Positions 7,452 through 13,284 of a stretch of DNA of 19,992 nucleotides are shown piece by piece; the stretch's first letter is position 1, and each line of letters begins with the position of its first letter. Below the pieces are notes generated by a model. That model saw only the letters and a list, made by a program, of their open reading frames with translations, had not been told where the DNA came from and made no database searches. A program made the position numbers and the translations under genes. This DNA comes from PALSA-607 sp036510735 (GTDB taxonomy: Bacteria > Actinomycetota > Actinomycetes > Acidothermales > Acidothermaceae). The stretch is from assembly GCA_036510735.1 (NCBI GenBank), contig DATCDK010000053.1, positions 1 through 19,992 on the forward strand, read 5' to 3'.

Positions 7452-7736
7452 ATGCTGACCGGCCCGTTTGACCGCGTGCTCGCTCAGGCGCTGCGACGGT
7501 CGCTTGAAGTCCCATGTCTCACGGTCGACCCGGAGCTGTTCTTCGCCGAGTCGCCCGAGGACGTCGAGACCGCCAAGGCGATGTGCGCGGAGTGCCCTGT
7601 GCGTACCGCGTGCCTGACGGCGGCGCTCGACCGCCAGGAGCCGTGGGGCGTCTGGGGCGCCGAGTTGTTCGTCCAGGGAGTCATCGTGGCGCGCAAGCGT
7701 CCACGTGGCCGGCCGCGCAAGGAAGTTGCCGCCTGA
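7452..7736 (+). CDS. whiB7: WhiB7 family Fe-S transcriptional regulator
   Basis: 94-residue WhiB protein expected to bind a [4Fe-4S] cluster and the sigma-A C-terminal region to activate intrinsic antibiotic-resistance genes. Cluster ligands are C22, C45, C48 and C54 in the C-x22-C-x2-C-x5-C layout. EPWGVWG (63-69) is the WhiB7 turn motif and RGRPRK (85-90) the C-terminal AT-hook; together they identify WhiB7/WblC rather than WhiB1-4. I choose ATG 7452 because AGGAGG (7435-7440) is 11 nt upstream. The in-frame GTG at 7443 is only 2 nt from that ribosome-binding site. M. tuberculosis has whiB7 at the same place after uvrD2. Expression is probably governed by the AT-rich promoter and the leader/attenuator upstream. 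Confidence 0.95.
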   Translation: MLTGPFDRVLAQALRRSLEVPCLTVDPELFFAESPEDVETAKAMCAECPVRTACLTAALDRQEPWGVWGAELFVQGVIVARKRPRGRPRKEVAA

Positions 7737-7782
7737 TCGCCTGAGTGACTCGGCGTTCGGCGGCGACGACACCTCCGAAAAT

Positions 7783-7803
7783 CGCCAGTCGCAGCGACTG
7801 GCG
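7783..7803. repeat. Perfect 9-bp inverted repeat between whiB7 and the small basic gene
   Basis: CGCCAGTCG and CGACTGGCG pair perfectly around a 3-nt spacer, 46 bp after the whiB7 stop and 20 bp before the next ribosome-binding site. There is no U-run, so it may be an RNA 3'-end stabiliser, a processing site or an operator rather than a terminator. Confidence 0.7.
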
Positions 7804-7833
7804 AACGTCGATCAATCGAAATCAGGAGTTCAC

Positions 7834-7995
7834 ATGTTGAGCAACGATGCGCACGTCCGCGTCATGGCGACGCAACGACAGCAGGAAGCGCAAGCAGCCG
7901 CGCGCCGGTCGCGAATCATCGCGGCCCGTCGGAGCAAGCGCAAAGCGGAAGACACCTCGCGGTGGATCCGCCGCCTGCTGATCGTCGTCCGGTAA
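7834..7995 (+). CDS. Small highly basic hypothetical protein (53 aa)
   Basis: Starts at ATG 7834 with AGGAG 5 nt upstream (7824-7828), which makes translation likely; an open frame extending back to 7705 overlaps the end of whiB7 and has no such site. The 53-residue product is Arg/Ala-rich in its middle (about residues 20-37), has no cysteines and ends with a short hydrophobic stretch, WIRRLLIVVR. The likely form is a single amphipathic helix that could bind nucleic acid or membranes. It follows whiB7 on the same strand and is closed by a strong terminator, so the two may share a transcript. I recognise no family. Confidence 0.6.
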   Translation: MLSNDAHVRVMATQRQQEAQAAARRSRIIAARRSKRKAEDTSRWIRRLLIVVR

Positions 7996-8004
7996 TGCGA
8001 CGCA

Positions 8005-8045
8005 AAAAGAGGGGCTGCACCCAGCTGGGGTGCAGCCCCTTCTTT
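8005..8045. terminator. Bidirectional intrinsic terminator
   Basis: GGGGCTGCACCC (8011-8022) pairs perfectly with GGGTGCAGCCCC (8028-8039) around a 5-nt loop. An A-run on the left (8004-8008) and T-rich bases on the right (8040-8045) give a U-run in both directions. It therefore serves the small gene on the plus strand and the ABC1 kinase gene on the minus strand. Confidence 0.9.
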
Positions 8046-8050
8046 CGTGG

Positions 8051-8107
8051 GTTGGCCGGTGGGTGATGAGTTAGCCGGTGTGTGATGAGTTAGCCGGTGG
8101 GTGCGAG
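8051..8107. repeat. 19-bp tandem repeat, 3 copies, spanning the stop codon of the ABC1 kinase gene
   Basis: Units at 8051-8069, 8070-8088 and 8089-8107 share the pattern GTTAGCCGGTGKGTGATGA with few changes. The third unit (furthest upstream on the minus strand) encodes the last residues and TAA stop of the kinase. Units 1 and 2 lie downstream of it, before the terminator. Confidence 0.9.
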
Positions 8108-9406
8108 GCCTGGTACCCAGCGACGCATCTCGGCCTGAAACGGTCCGCGTGCGTCGAGCTGGCAGAGCACACCGACGCCGCCGAGCCACACGCGGTGGAT
8201 CAAAAGATAGGACGGTGGCAAGTTGAGCTGGCGTCCGAATGCCGCGGCCTGGGTCCGTGGGTCGCCGACGCGGGCGGCCTGTTCGCGCAGCCAGGCTCGC
8301 GAGAAGTGGAACGTGGGCTGGCGGGCCGGATCCAGAAACGGGTTGAGGTAGTTGATCAGTTCGTCAGGGTCGACCCGGTGACCTGGATTGACGAATCCTT
8401 CGGCGCGAAGCCCCTCAAGGACCGCGTCGTGGTCGCCGCCCAGAGCGAGCGCGAGCAATCGGCCAATCGCGGGCGGGAAGCCGTCGGGCAACCTGTTCAC
8501 GGCGCCGAAGTCGAGCACCCCCAAGCGTCCGTCGGGGAGGACGCGATAGTTGCCCGGATGCGGATCGGCGTGCAACAGACCAGCGCGGGCCGGACCGGAG
8601 AACAGGAAGCGCACGTAGAGCAGGCCGATCCGATCGCGCTCTTCACGACTGCCGTTGCGCAGGATCTTCGATAGCGGGGTGCCGTCGACCCATTCGGTGA
8701 CGAGCACGCGGTCGGCACCTGCGAGCACGTCGGGAACGAAGATGTCGGCGTCGTCGGCGAACGCGAGAGCGAACGCGTGCTGCGACTGAGCCTCGAGGCG
8801 GTAGTCGAGCTCCTCGGCGACCCGTTCGCGCAGTTCGCGCAGCAGCGGCTTGATGTCCAGCCCAGGCGACATCACGCCGAACAGGCGGCCCATGCGAGCC
8901 AACTGGTTCAAGTCTGAGAGCAGTGCCTTGCCGGCGCCCGGGTACTGAACCTTCACTGCGACCACACGACCATCGGCCCACACGGCACGGTGCACCTGGC
9001 CGATCGATGCAGCTGCGGCGGGCTTGTCGGTGAAGGAGCGGAACAGGTCGCGCCAGTCAGGGCCGAGCTGGCTGGCGAGCACCTTGTGGACGGTCGCCGC
9101 GGGCAGCGGCGGCGCGTCTTCTTGCAGTCTGGTGAGCGCCTCGCGGTAGGGCGCCGCCAGCTCTTCGGGCATCGCAGCCTCGAATATCGACAGCGCCTGC
9201 CCGACTTTCATCGCCCCGCCCTTGAGCTCGCCAAGGACCTTGAACAGCTGCTCGGCGGTGCGCTGCTGAAACTCCGCCATGACGTCGTCGGACGAGCGGC
9301 CGGAAAGACGCTTGCCCAGGCCGACAGTGGCGCGGCCAGCCGCGCCGATCGGCAGCCCAGCAAGGCGCGCGGTCCGGCTCATCGTGCGACGGGGTATCTC
9401 GCTCAC
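8090..9406 (-). CDS. ABC1/UbiB (ADCK) family atypical kinase
   Basis: 438-residue member of the ABC1/ADCK/UbiB protein-kinase-like family (Rv3197-type in mycobacteria). Diagnostic elements: the family-specific KxGQ motif (K67-V-G-Q70), the Ala-rich nucleotide loop AAASIGQVHRA (131-141), the ATP-binding lysine in VAVKVQYP (K152), the ExD-like EELD (198-201), the catalytic HADPHPGN (279-286) and DFG (299-301). Family members are linked to quinone/isoprenoid metabolism; the mycobacterial homologue next to whiB7 has been connected to macrolide resistance. No transmembrane helix is evident. The GTG at 9406 is preceded by GACAAT with a 6-nt gap, which suggests a leaderless mRNA; ATG 9382 is an alternative start. 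The stop codon lies in a 19-bp tandem repeat. Confidence 0.93.
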   Translation of the reverse strand: MSEIPRRTMSRTARLAGLPIGAAGRATVGLGKRLSGRSSDDVMAEFQQRTAEQLFKVLGELKGGAMKVGQALSIFEAAMPEELAAPYREALTRLQEDAPPLPAATVHKVLASQLGPDWRDLFRSFTDKPAAAASIGQVHRAVWADGRVVAVKVQYPGAGKALLSDLNQLARMGRLFGVMSPGLDIKPLLRELRERVAEELDYRLEAQSQHAFALAFADDADIFVPDVLAGADRVLVTEWVDGTPLSKILRNGSREERDRIGLLYVRFLFSGPARAGLLHADPHPGNYRVLPDGRLGVLDFGAVNRLPDGFPPAIGRLLALALGGDHDAVLEGLRAEGFVNPGHRVDPDELINYLNPFLDPARQPTFHFSRAWLREQAARVGDPRTQAAAFGRQLNLPPSYLLIHRVWLGGVGVLCQLDARGPFQAEMRRWVPGLAPTG

Positions 9407-9418
9407 GTCACCATTGTC
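9404..9418 (-). promoter_or_regulatory. Putative leaderless -10 element for the ABC1 kinase gene
   Basis: On the minus strand GACAAT (9418 to 9413) is followed by 6 nt and the GTG start at 9406. There is no ribosome-binding site. Two of the most conserved -10 positions (A2, T6) are kept. Confidence 0.4.
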
Positions 9419-9471
9419 CGCTACCGATCGTTCGGGGATCGTTACTACGCAGGTCTTTGGCTACCGGATTC

Positions 9472-9511
9472 GCCACTACACCGCCTCATCGGCCACTACA
9501 CCGCCTCATCG
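9472..9511. repeat. 20-bp perfect tandem duplication spanning the stop codon of the ThiF-like gene
   Basis: GCCACTACACCGCCTCATCG occurs at 9472-9491 and again without a gap at 9492-9511. The second copy contains the TAG stop (9496-9498, minus strand) and the last codons DEAV of the ThiF-like gene. The first is its downstream copy. Confidence 0.95.
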
Positions 9512-10554
9512 GCCCAACAGCAGCCGCACGACGGGTGCGCGCGCCAACTTCTTCGCCGCACCCGCCAATCGGGCAATGCGATCTCGAGCGTTCCGTTGCG
9601 GGTGGCCGGATCACCGCCGTCGATGAATGCCAGCACCTGCAGTGCCGTGATGCTCGCGGCCAAGGTTGCCAAGGCGATGTCGCACGCCTCGGTGCCGTTG
9701 CCCGAGCCACCCGAGGCAAGTTGCGCCGCGATCAACGGCCACGCAGCATCGCGATCGGACTTGTGCAACTCGAGGCACCGAAGACAGGACGTGCTCCCCG
9801 GCAGAACGAATGGGCCTATGACAGCGGTGGCTTCCCGCACCACCACCCGCAGATGAGGCACCCCGGATCGCACCAGCTCGTTGAGCGTGGCCATTTCAGG
9901 TGCGCTGCTGGAGGCCAGCACCACTACGTCGTAGTGCTGGGTTGGCGTCAGGGCGGTCGTGCGAGTGATCTGGCTGACCCGGTGGATCGCGGCGTGGGTG
10001 GCCTGCGCCCGGGTCGACCCGGTATCGCCGATCGCGGCACCGGCCGGCCCGCAGTCTGCCGGTCGGCACGTCGCTGCGTCATCGACGACGAGATGACCGA
10101 TCCCGGCAGCACCAAGCAGTGTCGCGACTGCGCCGCCGACCCGTCCGCCGCCGACGACGCCAACGGTGGCGAGTTGCCGCCGCGACACGGTGGACAGTCC
10201 GCCGTCGAGTTGTCCGGAAACCAACGACATCGACGCGACGTCGGGCGCGAGCCGGTCGCGTTCGATGCGGGGCAACACGGCGAGCGGATGGGTGTCTGTA
10301 GCTGCATCGTCGAGAACCGCCGCCTCGGTCAGCATCGACACGAGCCGATCCACAATCGCGGCGTCCAGACCCAGGGAGCGCGCCCGCGCGCGAAGCGCCG
10401 ATCGATCGTGCGCGCCGTCGAATGCCGCCAACAGCCGCCCCACCTGCTCACCGACCCCGGCGACCACGACAGTTCGTTCGTGATGGACGCCGATCTGCAG
10501 CGTCGTCGAGTCACGCCACAGCCGTCGCAACGCTGTCTTCACGACCGGACGCAA
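9496..10554 (-). CDS. ThiF/E1-like Rossmann protein (Rv3196-like, TOMM-cyclodehydratase-related)
   Basis: About 352 residues if translated from TTG 10554. The N-terminal 100 residues resemble the winged-helix/peptide-clamp part found in cyclodehydratase partner proteins. A ThiF-type Rossmann fold follows, with GVVGGGRVGG (132-141) and the Asp of LVVDD (156-160). Zinc-type cysteines are C257-x2-C260 and C343-x-C345 (HPSCGC). The RQ-rich adenylation segment of active E1 enzymes is not recognisable, so catalysis is doubtful. The TTG is preferred because AAGGA lies 6 nt upstream and the family similarity starts there. The ATG at 10707 would extend the protein by 51 residues of no recognisable character, starting right beside the ArsR operator. 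No precursor peptide or YcaO gene is nearby. Confidence 0.75.
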   Translation of the reverse strand: MRPVVKTALRRLWRDSTTLQIGVHHERTVVVAGVGEQVGRLLAAFDGAHDRSALRARARSLGLDAAIVDRLVSMLTEAAVLDDAATDTHPLAVLPRIERDRLAPDVASMSLVSGQLDGGLSTVSRRQLATVGVVGGGRVGGAVATLLGAAGIGHLVVDDAATCRPADCGPAGAAIGDTGSTRAQATHAAIHRVSQITRTTALTPTQHYDVVVLASSSAPEMATLNELVRSGVPHLRVVVREATAVIGPFVLPGSTSCLRCLELHKSDRDAAWPLIAAQLASGGSGNGTEACDIALATLAASITALQVLAFIDGGDPATRNGTLEIALPDWRVRRRSWRAHPSCGCCWADEAV

Positions 10555-10700
10555 CGGTAATCCTTCGGCTCGATTTCTCGCGCACGCACAGATCGCGGGC
10601 ACCGGCCTCAGGGTGTCATCGAGGAGCGCCGCCCTCACGCGATCGTCCACAGACGCGGGTGCGACGCCGCGATGGTTGTGGGAAAGGCCGAACGCGCGTC

Positions 10701-10736
10701 TTGACATGTGACCAACTGGTCACCTATCTTCATCGC
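10701..10736 (+). promoter_or_regulatory. Promoter and palindromic operator of the ArsR-SRPBCC gene
   Basis: Consensus -35 TTGACA (10701-10706) and -10 TATCTT (10725-10730) are separated by 18 bp. The spacer is almost filled by a perfect inverted repeat, GTGACC (10708-10713), AACT, GGTCAC (10718-10723). A regulator bound there would block RNA polymerase, as expected for an autorepressing ArsR protein. The GTG start follows the -10 by 6 nt, so the mRNA should be leaderless. Confidence 0.75.
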
Positions 10737-11495
10737 GTGGACGAGGTGTTCAGGGCCCTGGCGGATCCCACGCGACGAGAGCTTCTCGACGAGCTCTTCC
10801 GCGAGGACGGTCAGACGTTGCGCGCACTCGAGGAGCGCTTCGCCATGACACGTTTCGGCGTCATGAAGCACCTCAAGGTTCTCGAGGACGCGGGACTCGT
10901 CGTCACCCGACGCCGCGGCCGGGAGAAGCTGCACTTCCTCAATCCCGTACCAATCCGGCTCGTCCACGACCGCTGGGTGAGCAAGTACGCACAGCCCTGG
11001 ACAGCCGCGCTCAGCGACCTGAAACACAGAATGGAGACTCCGATGGAGAAGGTTTTCGAGATCTACATCCGCACCACTCCGGAGCGCCTGTGGGAGGCGA
11101 TCACCGACACCGAAATCCGGAGCAAGTACCAGTTCGGCATGCGAGCGACGTCCGACTGGAGCCCTGGGTCTCGCTACGAGATGCGAGCTGGCGGCGGCGA
11201 GGCACAGCTCTTGGGGGAGGGCGAGAACCTCGAGGTCGACCCACCGCGCCGGCTGGTCCAGAGCATGGTCGCGCTGTGGGGGGACGACGTGAAGAGCGAG
11301 GGGACGTCGCGGGTCACGTGGGAGATCGAACCTGTGGGCGACTCATGCCGACTCACCGTCACGCATGACCAGCTGCGCGAAGGAGCAAACGATCAGCTGT
11401 ACGGCGGTTGGCCGATGATCTTGTCCGGGCTAAAGACGTGGCTCGAGACGGGGGAGATGCTCACAACCCCCGGGTCGTTGATGTACCGCTCGTAG
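10737..11495 (+). CDS. ArsR-type HTH regulator fused to an SRPBCC (AHSA1-like) domain
   Basis: 252-residue two-domain protein. Residues 1-95 form an ArsR winged helix beginning VFRALADPTRRELLDEL, with the recognition-helix region MTRFGVMKHLKVLEDAGLV (37-55) and the wing RRRGREKLHFLNP. Residues about 105-245 are an SRPBCC/AHSA1 ligand-binding domain (IYIRTTPERLWEAITD, SDWSPGSRYEM). The N-terminal domain has no cysteine metal site, so sensing probably occurs through the hydrophobic cavity of the SRPBCC domain; the ligand is unknown. GTG 10737 gives the canonical ArsR N-terminus and lies 6 nt after the -10. An in-frame ATG at 11043 could start a free SRPBCC domain, but the frame is continuous and such fusions occur in the family. 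The gene is divergent from the ThiF-like gene and is probably autorepressed through 10708-10723. Confidence 0.88.
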   Translation: MDEVFRALADPTRRELLDELFREDGQTLRALEERFAMTRFGVMKHLKVLEDAGLVVTRRRGREKLHFLNPVPIRLVHDRWVSKYAQPWTAALSDLKHRMETPMEKVFEIYIRTTPERLWEAITDTEIRSKYQFGMRATSDWSPGSRYEMRAGGGEAQLLGEGENLEVDPPRRLVQSMVALWGDDVKSEGTSRVTWEIEPVGDSCRLTVTHDQLREGANDQLYGGWPMILSGLKTWLETGEMLTTPGSLMYRS

Positions 11496-11512
11496 CTGCG
11501 CAGGTGCACATG

Positions 11513-11553
11513 AAAAAACTGAGCGGAGGCCGCTGTCGCGACCTCCGCTCAGT
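11513..11553 (-). terminator. Intrinsic terminator of the DUF5679 gene
   Basis: ACTGAGCGGAGG (11518-11529) pairs perfectly with CCTCCGCTCAGT (11542-11553). The A-run at 11513-11518 becomes a U-run in the minus-strand RNA. It lies 16 bp beyond the stop of the DUF5679 gene and 17 bp after the convergent ArsR-SRPBCC gene, which has no separate terminator. Confidence 0.88.
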
Positions 11554-11568
11554 GGTGTTGCAGATCGA

Positions 11569-11727
11569 TCAGGCCTTGCCGAGGATCCGGTTGAGCGTGG
11601 TGCCGCATACGTGGCACTTGCCCTTGGCCATCTTGGTGCCCTTGTCGTTGACGACGACGTCGCCCTCGAACTCGCGCTTTGCCTTGCATTTCACGCAGTA
11701 GGCCTCGCCACTGTATTTCTCGGCCAC
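11569..11727 (-). CDS. DUF5679 small zinc-ribbon protein
   Basis: 52-residue protein with two CxxC knuckles, C11-x2-C14 and C38-x2-C41, and the family-typical sequences YCVKCKAKREF and GTTLNRILGKA. It matches the short actinobacterial DUF5679 proteins, which have no assigned function; a zinc ribbon of this size suggests nucleic-acid or protein binding. I place the start at GTG 11727 because AAGGAGG lies about 6 nt upstream. The frame stays open for a further 280 codons, but that extension has no coding character. The gene is monocistronic, closed by its own terminator, and faces an unusual 800-bp intergenic region. Confidence 0.85.
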   Translation of the reverse strand: MAEKYSGEAYCVKCKAKREFEGDVVVNDKGTKMAKGKCHVCGTTLNRILGKA

Positions 11728-11998
11728 GCGGTCCTCCTTGGTCACGGTCGGGGGTACAACAGGTGGAACGGGTTGGGGCTCTCTAACAGCTGGGCATGCG
11801 CCGATCAGGTTGATCGCGTTCGCGAGCCAGTCTTCGGTCGAGTCGTCACTTCGGTCGAGTAGTCGCGCACGTCGCCGACCGCCTCGAAAGGCGTCGTCCC
11901 CCCTCTCGGGCGAACGAACTGAGCGCCAGCCTACGTCAGACACGCTCACGCGTGCCGCACGCGCGCCGCATGAGCGCGGCGTCATGTTGGCAGCGTGT

Positions 11999-12058
11999 TG
12001 GTGCACAGGTTTATCCACAGGGTGATCCCCAGGGTTACCCACAGCCCTGTCCACAGGC
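11999..12058 (+). repeat. Five 12-bp iterons resembling DnaA boxes
   Basis: Units start at 11999, 12011, 12023, 12035 and 12047 and read TGGTGCACAGGT, TTATCCACAGGG, TGATCCCCAGGG, TTACCCACAGCC and CTGTCCACAGGC. The second contains the perfect DnaA-box consensus TTATCCACA. The fourth and fifth differ from the E. coli or actinobacterial consensus by one base. A regular 12-bp spacing would put successive sites on nearly the same helix face. Confidence 0.75.
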
Positions 12059-12097
12059 CCAATCATCTGAGGCCGGTCACCTCTGCGGAACCAATGT

Positions 12098-12158
12098 GAA
12101 GCCCCCGGCTTGCTGCCATCCACCTTCCCCTTGCGAATGGCGCCCGACCGGGGGCTTC
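12098..12158. repeat. 11-bp inverted repeat forming a two-tier stem-loop
   Basis: GAAGCCCCCGG (12098-12108) pairs perfectly with CCGGGGGCTTC (12148-12158). Inside, a symmetric 6/6 internal loop is followed by a 5-bp stem GCCAT/ATGGC and a 17-nt loop. There is no U-run on either side, so it does not look like a terminator. It could be a structured RNA element or a protein-binding cruciform. Confidence 0.7.
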
Positions 12159-12422
12159 GACGCCCCGACGTTAGGAGGCAGCAGTCGGCCCCGTCAACGC
12201 TGCGTCGGTGGTCGAAACGATCGCCTGTGGACAGGGCTGTGGGCGGGGTGGGGACGCGCAGGAGTGTTTCTGTGGACAGGGCGGGATAGGGATGTGCACG
12301 CGGACCGCTGCGTCGAACCCGACCCCCTCGCCACCTGCGTGGATGGCGATCCCTGCTGTGGACGGCAAAGAAATCGGCGGATTTTGGGTGAGTGGAACGA
12401 TTCCCGAACGCGGCTGGAACGG

Positions 12423-12491
12423 TGTCCACGCACGGGTGTGCACAGTGTCGAGGCACGGGCGTGCACAGTGTCCACGCATGGGTGTGCACAG
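12423..12491 (+). repeat. Three 23-bp tandem repeats with a TGTGCACAG core
   Basis: Units at 12423-12445, 12446-12468 and 12469-12491 share TGTCnnnGCAYGGGYGTGCACAG; a degenerate fourth start follows. Each ends with the palindromic core TGTGCACA (CGTGCACA in the second). The array ends 27 bp before the putative -10 of the metallopeptidase gene, so it could act as an upstream operator. Confidence 0.8.
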
Positions 12492-12518
12492 TGTCGTGCA
12501 GGTGTCGCACGCCGGCGG

Positions 12519-12533
12519 TACGGTGCCCGCGTG
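12519..12533 (+). promoter_or_regulatory. Putative leaderless -10 element for the YgjP-like gene
   Basis: TACGGT (12519-12524) fits TAnnnT and lies exactly 6 nt before GTG 12531. No ribosome-binding site is present. A -35 is not obvious. Confidence 0.45.
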
Positions 12534-13280
12534 GCTGCTTCCGAGGGTTCAGTGGATTCAGGGCGTTCACTGTCAGAGGGCTCAGTAGAGGTCCGGCGAA
12601 GCGCGCGCCGTCGCCGAACGGTGTCGGCGTATCGCGACGGCGACCGCACGATCGTGCTGCTGCCGGCGCGCATGTCGCGCGCCGAAGAGCAGCGTTGGAT
12701 CGCGATCATGCTCGAACGGCTGGCCACGCAGGAGCGACGCAGTGCACGGCGAGCGTCGCGCGGTGATGCCGAGCTTGGCCGGCGCGCTGCGGAGCTGTCT
12801 CGGCAATACCTGGGTGGGGTGCCAAAGCCGAAAAGTGTGCGGTGGGTGACCAACCAGGGCTCGCGCTGGGGGTCGTGCACACCGGTCGACGGCACCATTC
12901 GGCTGTCCGACCGGCTGGCGACAATGCCCGGCTGGGTCGTCGATTACGTGCTCGTGCACGAGTTGGCGCATCTCATCGAGATCGGGCACGGCCCGCGGTT
13001 CTACCGCCTCGTCGACGCCTATCCGAAAGCCGAGCGCGCGCGTGGCTACCTGCTCGGCGTGGTCGCGGGCGCGGGCTGGGCTGCCGATCCCGACGCGCTT
13101 GACGAAGAGTCCGCCTACGAGGCCGGCGCCGACGACGAAGGTTCCGACCACGAAGGTTCCGACCACGAAGGTTCCGACCACGAACGTGACGACGAAGCCG
13201 AGATCCTGCCCGACGCCGGCACTGGCTCCACAACCCAAGCTGGCGGCAAAGCCGAAACTGACCTCGACGCCCTCTGGTAA
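12531..13280 (+). CDS. YgjP-like (DUF45/M48-type) zinc metallopeptidase
   Basis: 249-residue protein of the YgjP/WLM-SprT-like zincin group. The core SRWGSCTP (111-118) and the zinc motif HELAH (143-147) followed by H153 in HGPRF match the family pattern HELxH-x5-H. A basic N-terminal segment (VEVRRSARRRRTVSAYRDG, from residue 19) starts the conserved part. The C-terminal tail is acidic and repetitive, with three EGSDH pentapeptides (about residues 203-217) that are not part of the fold. I use GTG 12531 (leaderless geometry); GTG 12552 with a GAGGG 4 nt upstream is the alternative. The in-frame reading further upstream crosses repeats and is rejected. Substrate unknown; no signal peptide. The gene is convergent with DUF2342, with 4 bp between the stops. 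Confidence 0.88.
   Translation: MAASEGSVDSGRSLSEGSVEVRRSARRRRTVSAYRDGDRTIVLLPARMSRAEEQRWIAIMLERLATQERRSARRASRGDAELGRRAAELSRQYLGGVPKPKSVRWVTNQGSRWGSCTPVDGTIRLSDRLATMPGWVVDYVLVHELAHLIEIGHGPRFYRLVDAYPKAERARGYLLGVVAGAGWAADPDALDEESAYEAGADDEGSDHEGSDHEGSDHERDDEAEILPDAGTGSTTQAGGKAETDLDALW
13137..13181 (+). repeat. 15-bp perfect tandem repeat, 3 copies, in the metallopeptidase C-terminus
   Basis: GAAGGTTCCGACCAC occurs three times without gaps (13137-13151, 13152-13166, 13167-13181) and encodes EGSDH repeats. The copies are identical at the DNA level, pointing to a recent expansion. Confidence 0.95.
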
Positions 13281-13284
13281 CCGT

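Larger units (their letters stand above)
11728..12530. other. 800-bp non-coding region with DnaA-box-like iterons, a stem-loop and 23-bp repeats
   Basis: Between the divergent DUF5679 and YgjP-like genes I find no credible coding sequence; long open frames here are rich in Trp, Cys and Arg and contain repeats. In order it holds five 12-bp iterons (11999-12058), an inverted repeat with a 39-nt loop (12098-12158), opposite-oriented TGTGGACAG boxes (12226-12234, 12271-12279, and a variant at 12357), and three 23-bp repeats (12423-12491) next to the YgjP promoter. The first 270 bp (11728-11998) shows only the DUF5679 ribosome-binding site and a short direct repeat near 11830-11860. Confidence 0.75.

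Noticed and set aside
8990..10560. Long plus-strand ORFs opposite the ABC1 kinase and ThiF-like genes
   Set aside because: They are shadows of well-supported minus-strand genes and show no domain character.
10555..10707. 51-residue N-terminal extension of the ThiF-like protein from ATG 10707
   Set aside because: The ATG lies against the ArsR operator, has no ribosome-binding site, and the extension has no family character. TTG 10554 has AAGGA 6 nt upstream. The longer form is not strictly excluded.
11999..12279. Chromosomal oriC
   Set aside because: DnaA-like boxes are present, but dnaA, dnaN, rpmH or gyrB are absent and I see no AT-rich unwinding region beside them.
12423..12491. CRISPR array
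   Set aside because: The 23-bp units are contiguous with no spacers, only three copies exist and no cas gene is present.
11952..12530. N-terminal extension of the YgjP-like ORF upstream of GTG 12531
   Set aside because: The extra 190 residues are Cys/Trp/Arg-rich and translate the iterons and the 23-bp repeats. The conserved domain starts well after 12531.
11728..12570. Minus-strand extension of the DUF5679 ORF to 333 codons
   Set aside because: A strong AAGGAGG site sits just before GTG 11727 and the 52-aa product equals the family length. The upstream frame reads through repeats and stem-loops.
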